A DNA stretch of 64,000 bases from positions 9,051,001 through 9,115,000 of the forward strand of contig NZ_CP108427.1 in assembly GCF_035982055.1 (NCBI RefSeq). The letters run 5' to 3'. The position numbers and the translations under genes are program-made. This document shows, one piece after another, positions 8,005 to 17,132 of the stretch (within the stretch, counting starts at the first letter, position 1; every line of letters starts with the position of its first letter). Source of the DNA: Streptomyces sp. NBC_01288. Its GTDB lineage: Bacteria > Actinomycetota > Actinomycetes > Streptomycetales > Streptomycetaceae. The notes below the pieces were generated by a model, which saw nothing but the letters and a program-made list of their open reading frames with translations, ran no database searches and was not told the origin of the DNA.

Positions 8005-8868
8005 ATGGCCCTCATCACCCGTCGCAGAGCCCTCACCGCGCTCGGCGCCACCGTCGCGGCAGTCCTCGCGCCGCCCGCCGGCAGCGCGTTCGCCGGCGAA
8101 CAAGGGCACCGCGAGCGGCCGTTGTGGCGCGCCCACGCCCACAACGACTACGAGCACCCGCGCCCGCTCTTCGACGCCCTCGACCACCGCTTCGGCAGCG
8201 TCGAGGCCGACATCTTCCTCGTCGGCGACCAACTCCTCATCGGTCACTCCGCGTCCGAACTCGATCCGAGCCGCACACTCGAATCCCTCTACCTCGACCC
8301 GCTCGCCGCCCTCGTGAAGGCCAACCACGGCTCGGTGTACCGGGGTTGGCGCCATCCGCTGCAACTCCTGATCGACATCAAGACCGAGGGTTCCTCGACG
8401 TACCTCGAACTCGACCGCCATCTCCAGCGCTACAAGCACCTGTTCACGACCTACGCCCACGGACGCGTCCACCCCGGCGCCATCACCAACGTCATCTCCG
8501 GCGACCGCGCGGCCCGTGTCCCCATGGAGGCACAGACCGTACGACGTGCCTTCTACGACGGCCGGCTCGCCGACCTCGGCAGCCCGGCGCCCGCCTCCTT
8601 CATCTCGCTCATCAGCGACGACTGGCAGGCCAACTTCACCTGGCTCGGCACCGGCCCCTTCCCCGACGCCGAACGGCGGAAACTGCGCTCGATCGTCGCG
8701 CAGGCGCACGCCCACGAGCAGACCGTGCGGTTCTGGAACACCCCGGACGTGGCGGGCCCGGCCCGTGACGCGCTGTGGGACGAACTGTTCACCGCAGGTG
8801 TGGACTTCCTCAACACCGACGACCTGGCCGGGCTGGAAGCGTTCCTGGACGCGCGCCGGTCTGTGTGA
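8005..8868 (+). CDS. Secreted PI-PLC/glycerophosphodiester-phosphodiesterase-like protein
   Basis: 287-residue TIM-barrel-type phosphodiesterase candidate. The N-terminus TRRRALTALGATVAAVLAPPAGSAFA looks like a twin-arginine-like export signal with AFA cleavage near residue 31. Early motifs HAHNDYEHPRPL and SVEADIFLVGDQLLIGH match the catalytic His and Glu/Asp regions of the glycerophosphodiester phosphodiesterase superfamily, and VDFLNTDD lies near the end. AGGGAGGA precedes the ATG. Substrate unknown; an extracellular phospholipid- or phosphodiester-related role is inferred. Monocistronic by context. Confidence 0.8.
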   Translation: MALITRRRALTALGATVAAVLAPPAGSAFAGEQGHRERPLWRAHAHNDYEHPRPLFDALDHRFGSVEADIFLVGDQLLIGHSASELDPSRTLESLYLDPLAALVKANHGSVYRGWRHPLQLLIDIKTEGSSTYLELDRHLQRYKHLFTTYAHGRVHPGAITNVISGDRAARVPMEAQTVRRAFYDGRLADLGSPAPASFISLISDDWQANFTWLGTGPFPDAERRKLRSIVAQAHAHEQTVRFWNTPDVAGPARDALWDELFTAGVDFLNTDDLAGLEAFLDARRSV

Positions 8869-8975
8869 CACCCGTTCGGGGGACACGTCAGTAGCCCGGA
8901 CGAACCCTCCGCTACGCCACACTTGCGGCCGAACGCCGTGAACCAGACATGGCGGCGTGGCGGAGGAGGGTGACG

Positions 8976-9170
8976 ATGGCGATTTCCATCTCTGTGGTGC
9001 TGCTGCTCCTGATCCTTGCGGTGATCTTCATGCGCAGCGGCGGGCTGAAGCTCTCCCACGCGCTGGTCTGCGCACTGCTCGGGTTCTTCATGGCGAGCAC
9101 CAGCATGGCGCCCACGATCCACAGCGGCCTGACGGCCACCGCGGATCTGGTGAGCGGCCTGCATCCGTGA
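8976..9170 (+). CDS. Small hydrophobic membrane protein
   Basis: 64-residue protein with two hydrophobic segments (about residues 2-18 and 28-44) separated by the short basic turn MRSGGLKLSH. It resembles a small conserved actinomycete membrane-protein type (ALLGFFMASTSMAPTI...LTATADLVSGL), function unknown. GGAGGAGGG 6-8 nt upstream supports the ATG at MAISIS over the longer frame start MAAWRRR. Convergent with the next gene. Confidence 0.6.
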   Translation: MAISISVVLLLLILAVIFMRSGGLKLSHALVCALLGFFMASTSMAPTIHSGLTATADLVSGLHP

Positions 9171-9173
9171 GAT

Positions 9174-9191
9174 CAGCCGGTCGATCGGCTG
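9174..9191. terminator. Hairpin between convergent genes
   Basis: CAGCCG-GTCGAT-CGGCTG, a 6-bp perfect stem lying in the 26-bp gap between two convergent stop codons. A bidirectional terminator is the simplest reading. Confidence 0.5.
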
Positions 9192-9196
9192 ACTGA

Positions 9197-10435
9197 TCAG
9201 TTGGTCGAGAAGACTCCGACACCGTTCGGTACGGGACGTTCGGCGCCGCCGCTGGGATGGTTCCGTACCGTGACGGCGCTCGCGCCGGGTGCGCGGGCAA
9301 CCAGGGTCGTCGAGCCGCCGCCGTCCAGGCTGAAGGCGTCGACCGAGCCCAACTCCCGCATCTGGGTGGCGACTTCGGCGATCGTGAGGCCGCCGCGGTA
9401 GGCGACCGCGCCATCCGTGGCGAACAGCAGCAGACGGTGGCCGTGGTTCGCGATCCCCACGGCGGTGCGGACGGCCGAGGTCGTGTTGTCGAGACCGGCC
9501 GGCGGTCGGCCGTTGCGCAGGACGGGGTAGCCGCCGAGGGCGAAGCGGTACGGAACTCCGGACCTCGACGCCACGAGACGGTGCTTCACCTGGACCGGCT
9601 CGCCGGAGTGCAGCTTCCGCAGCCGCTGCGCACCCGCCTCGCGTCCGACGAGGACGGTGGTGCCCGCGGCGATGGCACCCCTGCCGGGGGTGTTGGACTC
9701 CGACACGACCCGGCCTCCGCGCACCGTCACCTCATAGGTGTCGGCACTACAGGCGCCGGCCCGGTTCGTGTCCGTGCCACATGTGGCACGCACCCGGGAG
9801 ACGCTGCCCCACTGTGTGGTGAACGCACCGATGGAGTTCTCCGGCAGCGCGTACTGATTGAACCCGCCGAGCGTCAGCCGCCCGTGCGGGGTATGGACCG
9901 ACCCGCTGAGGGCGAGGCTGTCCAGCCGGGCCACGCGGTCGACCCCCACACCGAGCACGTTCCGGGTGTTCGTGCCCGGCGGCAGCTCGGGCCCGAAGCG
10001 CTGGCCGTCCGGCACCGCCGCCTTGAGCGCGATGCCGCTGGCGATGGCGGGTCCGTCGGTGGAGCCGGTGGCCTCGACGCCCGGGTGCTGGGTCTCGCTG
10101 ATGTTGAAGAAGTCGCCGTTGACGCCCGCGACGGCGCCCGCGGAGTCGGCCAGCTGGGAGACGGGCTCCCGGGCCGCCACCGCGCCCGGGTACAGCAGGT
10201 TGACGCGCACATGGGTGTTGCGCAGGTCCACGACGACCACATGGGCGTGGGTCACACCCTTGGCCGCGGTGATGTCGAACTGCCGGTAGGTGACACCGGG
10301 CGCGAGCCGCGTGGTGCCCGGGACGGCGTCGGCCGGTGCCGCCCCGACCAGGGCCGCACCGGCCAGCGCGCCGAATGCCGTGAGCTGTGCGAGGACGAAT
10401 TTGCCTGCTCTTAAACGTTTTTGACGGTGCGTCAC
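9197..10435 (-). CDS. Secreted phosphodiester glycosidase (NAGPA) family protein
   Basis: 412-residue protein with an N-terminal signal peptide (FVLAQLTAFGALAGAALVGAAPADA) and a C-terminal NAGPA-type domain: NGDFFN, LGGYPVLRNG, DGAVAYRGGLTIAEVA and SLDGGGSTTLV. The family includes the mammalian enzyme that uncovers mannose-6-phosphate and bacterial wall or exopolysaccharide enzymes. An extracytoplasmic carbohydrate phosphodiester role is inferred. It starts at GTG with a weak AGGGG upstream. Leu8 is encoded by TTA (complement 10412-10414), so translation should depend on the bldA tRNA and be restricted to late growth if this is Streptomyces. Confidence 0.82.
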   Translation of the reverse strand: MTHRQKRLRAGKFVLAQLTAFGALAGAALVGAAPADAVPGTTRLAPGVTYRQFDITAAKGVTHAHVVVVDLRNTHVRVNLLYPGAVAAREPVSQLADSAGAVAGVNGDFFNISETQHPGVEATGSTDGPAIASGIALKAAVPDGQRFGPELPPGTNTRNVLGVGVDRVARLDSLALSGSVHTPHGRLTLGGFNQYALPENSIGAFTTQWGSVSRVRATCGTDTNRAGACSADTYEVTVRGGRVVSESNTPGRGAIAAGTTVLVGREAGAQRLRKLHSGEPVQVKHRLVASRSGVPYRFALGGYPVLRNGRPPAGLDNTTSAVRTAVGIANHGHRLLLFATDGAVAYRGGLTIAEVATQMRELGSVDAFSLDGGGSTTLVARAPGASAVTVRNHPSGGAERPVPNGVGVFSTN

Positions 10436-10510
10436 AGGAACCCCTGATGTCTCGTCAACTCTCTCAAGTCTCAGGGGAAGTGCAGCAGATGACGATGACC
10501 GGCGGGGCCG

Positions 10511-10870
10511 CTAGGCGCCGACTACACGGGAACGAGTGAGAAAACGCACCCCCTCGGGTGCTTCCAACGAGAAACCGCTGCCGCGCCCTGCTACGACGTC
10601 CACGATCAGCCGGGTATGGCTCCACACCTCGTTCTGACTGCGCGAGATCCAGAACGTCACGGGCTCCGGCACGCCCTCGACCACCAGCTCGGCGAGCAGC
10701 ACGTCCGAACCGCCGGTGCGGAACTCGCCCTCCGGGTAGCACATGGGCGCACTGCCGTCACAGCAGCCGCCGGACTGGTGGAACATCAACGGGCCGTGCT
10801 GTGCGTGGAGTTGGCGCAGCAGGTCGGCCGCGGCGGAGGTGAGTTCGACGCGCGGGGTGGTGTCGTCCAT
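10511..10870 (-). CDS. DUF779 family protein
   Basis: 119-residue protein with the family core GPLMFHQSGGCCDGSAPMCYP and C-terminal GFSLEAPEGVRFLTRSR. DUF779 proteins have conserved cysteines and usually sit beside acetaldehyde-type aldehyde dehydrogenases. Here such a dehydrogenase is present, but 33 kb away (43008-44531). The ATG at MDDTTPRVE gives the normal family length; only a weak GGGA precedes it. Biochemical role unknown. Confidence 0.85.
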   Translation of the reverse strand: MDDTTPRVELTSAAADLLRQLHAQHGPLMFHQSGGCCDGSAPMCYPEGEFRTGGSDVLLAELVVEGVPEPVTFWISRSQNEVWSHTRLIVDVVAGRGSGFSLEAPEGVRFLTRSRVVGA

Positions 10871-10970
10871 GTCAGCCGTCCCAGGGAGCCGGGTGGGGTG
10901 CGGGTGGGCCAGCACATCACAGGCAAGGTTGCGAGAGGGTTGCGTGCCCTCGCGGCGCATCCATTGGGCT

Positions 10971-13340
10971 CTACTCGGCGCGGAGCGCGGTCGCCGTGCG
11001 GATGCGTGCCGCCCAGCCGGCCGGCAGCAGGGAGCCGAGTACGGCGACTCCGACACCGGCGAGTCCGAGCAGGACCAGGCCCTGGGCGTCGTAGACCTCG
11101 ATGACGGAGCGGGGCAGCCGTAGGCCCGCCGCGTGGCCCATCGCGGGGATCACCGCGCCGTGCACGGCCAGGCCCAGCGGCACACCGAGGGCGCCGCCGG
11201 CCAGTCCGGGCAGGACGACCGAGGTGACGACCATCGTGACGGTCTGCCGGGGTGTCATGCCGAGCGCCTTGTGGATGCCGAGATCGTGGACGCGCTCATG
11301 GGTGTCGAGGACGACCCCGCCCAGCACACCGAGCCCGGCGACGCACACCAGCATCAGGGTGAGCAGCGCGGTGAGCGAGTCGAGGACGTTGACGGTGCCG
11401 CTGCCGTTCGAGGACTTGCCGGTGCTCGCGGTGACCCCCAGAGGCTTCAACTCGGTGTTGAGCGCGGTGACATACGCGTGCAGGTCTGTGCCGGGTTTCA
11501 GATCGACGTACAGGGTGGTGGAGTTGAGGCCGGGTACGGCGGGCTTGAGCGTGGCCGCGTCCGTGAGGACGGTCCTGCCGTCGTGGCCGGTGTCGAATAC
11601 CTCGCCGACGATCCGGACCTCAACTGCCTTGCCCCGCACGGTGAGTGTGACGGTGTCGCCGACCTTCGCTCCGGTGGCGGTGAGGACGGTGCTGGGCACG
11701 ACGGCTTCGCCTGCCCCGGTGAACCACCGCCCGCTGACCATCGTGTAGCCGCCCCAGGAGGCGTCACCGTCGAACGCGGTCACGGTGACGGGTCCGCTCA
11801 TCCCCGAGACGGTCGCGTCTGTGGTGGCGCTGCCGTAGGAGGCGCGGGTGCCGGGTTGGGCGGCGATGGCGGCGGTGATCGAGGCGACGGTGGCGGGATC
11901 GGTGGAATGGGTGGGATCGGCGGAGGTCGGCTGTCCCTGGCGGACCGCCTGGCCCGGCCCGACCGCTGAACTGACGGTGACGTCGGCCGCGTTGTGGTTC
12001 TTGGACGCGATCACCTCGCCCAACGACGAGGACAGGCCGACGGCGAAGATGACGGCCGCGACACCGAACAACACCGCGACGACCATCGCGACGGCACGCG
12101 CGGGCCGCGCGAACGGCCGCGCCAGCCCCAGCCCAACGGCCCGCGACACCGGCAGCCGGGCGGCGAGTCGGGCTGTCCGCCGCCACCGCCCCACCCCCGG
12201 CGTCCGACCGACCGCCAGCGCGTCGACCGCACGCAGCCGCCCCGCCCGCCAGGCGCTCGCGCACGCGGTGAGTGTGACCAGGCCCAACACCCCGCCGATC
12301 ACCGCGACATCGACCCACAACTCGACGCCGAGCCCGGCCGTGCCGTAGGCGTCCGCGGTGTCGGAGAGGACAGGGGCGGCGAGCAGATGACCGGCGGCCG
12401 TACCCAGTGCGGCCCCTACTGCTGCCGGGATCAGGGCCTGTCCCGCGCATGCCCGTACGACCTGGCCCGGCGTGCAACCGACGGCCTTGAGGATGCCGAT
12501 GCGGCGTCGGCCCGTCGCCACCGCGCCGGCGACCACGTTGCCCACGATCAGTACCGACATGACCAGGCCCAGCACGCCGAACGCGACCAGGAACGGTACG
12601 AACAGGGCGGTCTCCCGTGTGGCGACCTTCTTCACGCCGAGCCAGGACTGCGCCCCCGTGAGTGAGTTCGCGGGTGTCGTCGCGGTGATCGCCTCGCGGT
12701 CCCGGGACATCCGAGCCGAGGTGTCGGCGTGGGTGAAGCGGTAGAGCATTTGGTAGCCGGTGACCTTGCCGGACAGGGTCAACTCGGCTATCTGCGACGG
12801 CAGTACCCAGGCGTCGGCGGTACGGCTGACCGAGCGGGCCACCCCGACCACCGTCAGTGTCGGGCTGCCGGGCAGGTCCGGGAACTCCAGTTTCCGGCCG
12901 AGCCGGCCCTCGGGTCCGGTATCCGCCGAGAGGACGATCTCGCCGGGGCTCTTGACCCAACGGCCCTTGGTCATCGTCATCTTGTCGATCTCGCCGCCGG
13001 GTGTCGAGCGGCCCGCAACGGAGAGCGGTGCGCCGCTCTGGCCGTCGAACCCCGGCGTGACGGTCGCGGTCGGGAACGGGCCAGACGTTGCCGTGACTCC
13101 CAACGCCTTTGCGGAGTCAGCGAGTTGGGCGGCCGTAGTCATCCTCGCGTCGAACTGTGCCGTCAACTGCGCCCCGTTCTGCCGGTCGAAGGCCTTGTCG
13201 AACGGTGCCTCGGACGACATGAGCAGCGCACCGCCGAGGACGGACGCGGTCACAGCGAGCATCGTGGCCAGTCCGATCACCAGCGTCTGTACCCGGCGAC
13301 GGGCCATGCCCGAGCGGATCACCCGGCTCAGCGCGCTCAT
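10971..13340 (-). CDS. FtsX-like ABC transporter permease (MacB type)
   Basis: 789-residue integral membrane permease. One N-terminal membrane helix (RRRVQTLVIGLATMLAVTASVLG) is followed by a large extracytoplasmic domain, then a first FtsX helix group (about 255-400), a further helix at a MVVAVLFGVAAVIFAVGL segment, a second extracytoplasmic domain and a second FtsX helix group near the C-terminus. This duplicated FtsX layout is typical of actinobacterial exporters paired with a LolD-like ATPase. The start overlaps the ATPase stop (ATGA), so both are made together. Cargo unknown; the neighbouring two-component system suggests stress- or peptide-induced export. Confidence 0.9.
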   Translation of the reverse strand: MSALSRVIRSGMARRRVQTLVIGLATMLAVTASVLGGALLMSSEAPFDKAFDRQNGAQLTAQFDARMTTAAQLADSAKALGVTATSGPFPTATVTPGFDGQSGAPLSVAGRSTPGGEIDKMTMTKGRWVKSPGEIVLSADTGPEGRLGRKLEFPDLPGSPTLTVVGVARSVSRTADAWVLPSQIAELTLSGKVTGYQMLYRFTHADTSARMSRDREAITATTPANSLTGAQSWLGVKKVATRETALFVPFLVAFGVLGLVMSVLIVGNVVAGAVATGRRRIGILKAVGCTPGQVVRACAGQALIPAAVGAALGTAAGHLLAAPVLSDTADAYGTAGLGVELWVDVAVIGGVLGLVTLTACASAWRAGRLRAVDALAVGRTPGVGRWRRTARLAARLPVSRAVGLGLARPFARPARAVAMVVAVLFGVAAVIFAVGLSSSLGEVIASKNHNAADVTVSSAVGPGQAVRQGQPTSADPTHSTDPATVASITAAIAAQPGTRASYGSATTDATVSGMSGPVTVTAFDGDASWGGYTMVSGRWFTGAGEAVVPSTVLTATGAKVGDTVTLTVRGKAVEVRIVGEVFDTGHDGRTVLTDAATLKPAVPGLNSTTLYVDLKPGTDLHAYVTALNTELKPLGVTASTGKSSNGSGTVNVLDSLTALLTLMLVCVAGLGVLGGVVLDTHERVHDLGIHKALGMTPRQTVTMVVTSVVLPGLAGGALGVPLGLAVHGAVIPAMGHAAGLRLPRSVIEVYDAQGLVLLGLAGVGVAVLGSLLPAGWAARIRTATALRAE

Positions 13341-14080
13341 CGGACGGACTCCGGATCCGCGACGGGGTTGGCGGTGTCGGACGTGATCCGGCCGTCGACG
13401 AGGCGGATCGTGCGCCGCGTGCACGATCGCGCCAGCTCCGTGTCGTGTGTGACGACGACGATCGTCTGGCCGTCGGTGTTCAACTCCCTTAGCAGGCGGC
13501 TTACTTCCTCGCCGGACGCGGAGTCCAGCGCGCCGGTCGGCTCGTCGGCGAGGAGGAGCGGGGGACGGTTCATCAACGCCCTTGCCACGGCTACCCGTTG
13601 GCGTTCGCCGCCGGACAGCCGGTTCGGATGGGCGCCGGCGTGCCGGGCGACGCCGAGTGACTCCAGCAGTTCGGCCGCCCTGTTCTGCGAGTCGCGTCGC
13701 CCTAGGCCCGCCAGCCGCGCGGGCAGCGCCACGTTGTCGGCGACCGAGAGATCGTCCAGCAGATGGAAGAACTGGAAGACCATCCCGATCTTCGCCCGCC
13801 GGTACCGCGCCGCCCCGGCCTCGCCCAGCCGGTCCACCCGCACCCCGTCCACGGTGACGGACCCGGAGTCCGGCCGGTCCAGACCGGCGATGAGGTTCAG
13901 CAGGGTGGACTTGCCGCTGCCCGACGGCCCGAGGATCGCGACGGCCTCACCGGCCCGCACGCTCAGCGACGCGTCCTCCAGTGCGGGCGGCCCGCTGCCG
14001 TAGCGGCGGCTCACATCGAGGAGTTCGATGAGCGGTGGTGGCAGGGGCTGGGGGAGGGGCAGGGGCAGCGGGTTCGGCAT
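13337..14080 (-). CDS. ABC transporter ATPase, LolD/MacB type
   Basis: 247-residue ATPase with Walker A GPSGSGKST (51-59), Q-loop VFQFFHLL, signature LSGGERQRVAVARAL, Walker B LLLADEPTGALD and the H-loop VTHD. It energises the FtsX-type permease encoded directly downstream. The first 16 residues (PNPLPLPLPQPLPPPL) are a low-complexity Pro-Leu stretch outside the fold; the true start could lie a little later (LIELLDVSRRYG), although no other good start codon is obvious. Divergent from the sensor kinase across 199 bp. Confidence 0.93.
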   Translation of the reverse strand: MPNPLPLPLPQPLPPPLIELLDVSRRYGSGPPALEDASLSVRAGEAVAILGPSGSGKSTLLNLIAGLDRPDSGSVTVDGVRVDRLGEAGAARYRRAKIGMVFQFFHLLDDLSVADNVALPARLAGLGRRDSQNRAAELLESLGVARHAGAHPNRLSGGERQRVAVARALMNRPPLLLADEPTGALDSASGEEVSRLLRELNTDGQTIVVVTHDTELARSCTRRTIRLVDGRITSDTANPVADPESVR

Positions 14081-14279
14081 CGGCGTGGTGGCCCTTCTGG
14101 ATCGGATGCCACGACGCTAGGAAGCCGACCGGCCCGGGCGCGCCGGTCGCCCGGACCAATTGCCGTACCGCACTGGGGTGATGGGCCATGGCGTCATCCT
14201 TGAGATGTAGCCGACGGATGTAGGCGGCCCGTCCGCCGGAGGGATTCCGGGCGCTGTCGGTACCCGAGAGAATGGGCCG

Positions 14280-15599
14280 GTGACGGTGGGAGAGGAAGCT
14301 CCGGCTCGACCGGTCTCGGCTCGACCAGTACCGGATCGGTCGTTTCCGGCTCGGCTGGTCCCGGTCCGGCTGCGCCGGGCGGTCGGCGCGTTGCTGCGCC
14401 CCGGTGGTCAACTGCCGCGCCCCGCAGGGCAACAGCGGCTGGTCGACGCCGCGCTCGCGCTCGTTCTCACCTTCGTGTCGGTGCAGTACGCGTGGGGCGA
14501 CGGCTACGACGAGGCCCACCGGCACCGCATGACCGACCTGGTCATTCTGGTGTTCCTCGCCTCGGCGTCGCTCGCGTGGCGGCGCCGCTACCCCCTCGCC
14601 GTCCTGTGGCTCGTGACGGTCGCGACGGCACTGACCCCGGACGACGTCGCCCGGCTCACCTTCTACGCCTGCGTCATCGCCGCCTACAGCGCGGCGGCCT
14701 ACAGCCCGCACCGCCTGCCGACCCTGGCGAGCCTCGCCGTGGCGGTCGCCGTCATCAGCAGATCGGGCCAGGTCGGCCCGGTCGACCCGTACTTCTACGT
14801 CGCCCCGACCGTGCCCACCCAGTACGTGCCCCTGTTCATCTCGGTGCCGATCGTCGTGGCCGCCATCGGACTGCGCACCTGGAAACTCCGGGCCGCCGAG
14901 ACCCGCACCCGGCTCACCGCGGTGGAGAGCGCCCGGGCCGAGGAGCTGCGTCGGGCCGTAGAACACGAACGGGCCCGGATCGCCCGGGAGTTGCACGACG
15001 TCGTCACGCACAACGTCAGCGTGATGGTCATCCAGGCCGGCGCCGCCCGCACGATCATGGACAAGTCCCCGGAGCGGGCGCGCGAGGCACTCCTCGCCGT
15101 CGAGGCGGGCGGCCGGGCGGCGATGGGGGAGCTGCGTGACGTGATGGGCCTGCTGACCATGGAACTGGGCCAGGATGCATACGAGTTGGAGAACCCGGAC
15201 CTGGATCCGCAACCGGGGCTCGACCGGCTGGAGGCACTGATCGGCCGCATGCGCGGCGCCGGCGTGCCGGTCGAACTGACTGTCTCCGGAGCGCCCCGCT
15301 CCCTCCCCGCCGGCATCGAACTCGCCGCCTACCGCGTGGTCCAGGAAGCCCTGACCAACACCGTCAAACACGCGACCGGCGCCGACGCGAGCGTCCAAGT
15401 GTCGTACAGCGACGGCGAATTGCAGGTCGAGGTCACCGACACCGGCGGCAGGCCGGGCCCCGCCGCGGCCACCGGCAACGGCCGCGGACTGATCGGCCTC
15501 CGCGAGCGCCTCGCCGTCTACGGCGGCACCCTGCGCACCGGCCCCCGCCCGCTCGGCGGCTACCGCGTGCGGGCCCTGATCCCCCTGGAGGCCCCGTGA
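14280..15599 (+). CDS. Two-component sensor histidine kinase, NarL-partner type
   Basis: 439-residue kinase. About five membrane helices occupy residues 55-200, followed by a HisKA_3 dimerisation/phosphoacceptor domain with ERARIARELHDVVTHNVSVMV (phospho-His239) and a HATPase_c domain containing ALTNTVKHA, DTGG and GNGRGLIGLRERL. GTG start with a poor ribosome site. Its stop overlaps the regulator start as GTGA. By position it should control the divergent FtsX ABC exporter, a common arrangement in Streptomyces. Confidence 0.92.
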   Translation: MTVGEEAPARPVSARPVPDRSFPARLVPVRLRRAVGALLRPGGQLPRPAGQQRLVDAALALVLTFVSVQYAWGDGYDEAHRHRMTDLVILVFLASASLAWRRRYPLAVLWLVTVATALTPDDVARLTFYACVIAAYSAAAYSPHRLPTLASLAVAVAVISRSGQVGPVDPYFYVAPTVPTQYVPLFISVPIVVAAIGLRTWKLRAAETRTRLTAVESARAEELRRAVEHERARIARELHDVVTHNVSVMVIQAGAARTIMDKSPERAREALLAVEAGGRAAMGELRDVMGLLTMELGQDAYELENPDLDPQPGLDRLEALIGRMRGAGVPVELTVSGAPRSLPAGIELAAYRVVQEALTNTVKHATGADASVQVSYSDGELQVEVTDTGGRPGPAAATGNGRGLIGLRERLAVYGGTLRTGPRPLGGYRVRALIPLEAP

Positions 15600-16303
15600 A
15601 CCGTGCCCCGCGCGTCGTGGTCGCCGACGACCAGGCCCTCGTACGGACCGGATTCCGGCTGATCCTCGACGCCCACGGCATCGAGGTCGTCGCCGAGGCG
15701 ACCGACGGTGCCGAAGCCGTCGACGCGGTCCGGCGCACGCGGCCCGACGTGGTGCTGATGGACATCCGGATGCCGGAGATGGACGGTCTGGAGGCAACGC
15801 GGCGCATTCTCACGGATGTTGGTGCCGTGGACGCGCCGCGCGTGGTCATGCTGACCACGTTCGATCTCGACCACTACGTCTACGCCGCGCTGGCCGCCGG
15901 AGCGAGCGGCTTCCTCCTCAAGGACGTCACGCCGGAACATCTCGTCGCCGCAGTCCGCACGGTCCGTGCCGGTGACGCGCTGCTCGCCCCCGCGATCACG
16001 CGCCGCCTGGTCGAGCGGTTCGCCCGCCGGGCCCCGGAAACGGCCGCCCTCCATCGCGACCTGGCCGCTCTCACGCCCCGCGAACTCGACGTCCTGCGCC
16101 TGCTCGCCCAAGGCCTGAGCAACGCCGAACTGGCCGCCGGGCTCCACCTCTCCGAGGCCACGGTCAAGACCCACGTCTCCCACATCCTCGCCAAGCTCTC
16201 CCTGCGCGACCGGGCCCAGGCGGTCGTCGTCGCGTACGAGACGGGGCTCGTCAGCCCGGGGGCGCGGCACGAGGACGCCGCCGGCGGCGAAGTGCCGGCG
16301 TAG
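15596..16303 (+). CDS. NarL/LuxR-family response regulator
   Basis: 235-residue regulator: receiver domain with the DD pair at 11-12 and phosphoacceptor Asp56 (VLMDIRMPEMDG), conserved Lys in FLLKD, and a C-terminal LuxR helix-turn-helix (LTPRELDVLRLLAQGLSNAELAAGLHLSEATVKTHVSHIL). Complete and apparently canonical. GTG start within the kinase stop. Cognate partner of the upstream kinase; likely target is the divergent ABC transporter operon. Confidence 0.93.
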   Translation: MNRAPRVVVADDQALVRTGFRLILDAHGIEVVAEATDGAEAVDAVRRTRPDVVLMDIRMPEMDGLEATRRILTDVGAVDAPRVVMLTTFDLDHYVYAALAAGASGFLLKDVTPEHLVAAVRTVRAGDALLAPAITRRLVERFARRAPETAALHRDLAALTPRELDVLRLLAQGLSNAELAAGLHLSEATVKTHVSHILAKLSLRDRAQAVVVAYETGLVSPGARHEDAAGGEVPA

Positions 16304-16343
16304 TACCCGCGGAGCGCCAGTCTCTGCCCGGATTCCGCTCCGG

Positions 16344-16389
16344 TTGACAAGTGCGTGGGCATAACTGAAACTGAATTCAGATTTAGTTT
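16344..16389 (+). promoter_or_regulatory. Candidate TetR promoter/operator
   Basis: TTGACA (16344-16349) could be a -35, but no matching -10 at normal spacing is clear. Downstream, CTGAATTCAG (16371-16380) is a perfect 10-bp palindrome, flanked by AAACT (16368-16372) and AGTTT (16385-16389) as an outer inverted repeat. An AT-rich palindrome in front of a TetR gene is a likely autoregulatory site. Confidence 0.5.
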
Positions 16390-16416
16390 TCTGCTCACGT
16401 GATCGTCGGAGGACCC

Positions 16417-17028
16417 ATGCCCGCAACCGCCACGTCCAAGGGTGAACGCTCCGCGGCCGAGCTCAAGGCCGCCGCCCTGCGGGTGATAGCGCGCCAGGGC
16501 TACCTGTCGACGAAGATCGGCGACATCACCGCCGAGGCGGGCAAGTCGGCCGGGATCTTCTACCGGTACTTCACCGACAAGGACGACCTGCTGCGCTCGC
16601 TAGCGGACGACTTCGCCGCCGCCCTGCGCGAACGCGTCGTCGAGCAGTCCGGGGAAGGGCATGCCCTCGACGGGGTCGACGACATCCGCGGGCACGTGCG
16701 CGCCTACTGGGACATCTACTGCGACCACCGCGCGGAGATGACCGCCATATACGAGGCCTCGCTGGTCAGCGCGGAGTTCGCCGCGCACTGGGAGGGGATG
16801 CGGGCACGGCACGTCACGATCTGGACCGCACATGTGGCGGAAGCACGTCGGCTCGCCGCTCCGGATGTGGACGCGCGACTCACCGCGCTCGCGGTCGTCG
16901 CCATGATCGAGCGCTTCTGTCAGCTCGTGGCCCCGCCGGAGAGCGAGGCGGAGGGCGATGCGGCGGTCGAGGCGCTGACCCGGCTCGCGGCACACGGCCT
17001 GCTCCAGCCCGACCTGCCTCGCCTGTGA
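16417..17028 (+). CDS. TetR-family transcriptional regulator
   Basis: 203-residue regulator. The N-terminal TetR helix-turn-helix (residues about 12-58: ALRVIARQGYLSTKIGDITAEAGKSAGIFYRYFTDKDDLL) is clear, and the C-terminal ligand-binding domain is helical. GGAGG lies 4 nt before the ATG; the upstream frame start MIVGGP lacks a site. First gene of a group of five same-strand genes (to 21507) that it probably controls through the palindrome upstream. Confidence 0.9.
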   Translation: MPATATSKGERSAAELKAAALRVIARQGYLSTKIGDITAEAGKSAGIFYRYFTDKDDLLRSLADDFAAALRERVVEQSGEGHALDGVDDIRGHVRAYWDIYCDHRAEMTAIYEASLVSAEFAAHWEGMRARHVTIWTAHVAEARRLAAPDVDARLTALAVVAMIERFCQLVAPPESEAEGDAAVEALTRLAAHGLLQPDLPRL

Positions 17029-17132
17029 CAGCAGACGGCCGGCTTCAGTCCGACCCGCCCCGCTGATCGAGTCGCCCCGCGCTCCCGCCGTCGTGCACCG
17101 AACCGCTGCCGTACCCCGAATCGAGGAACCAC

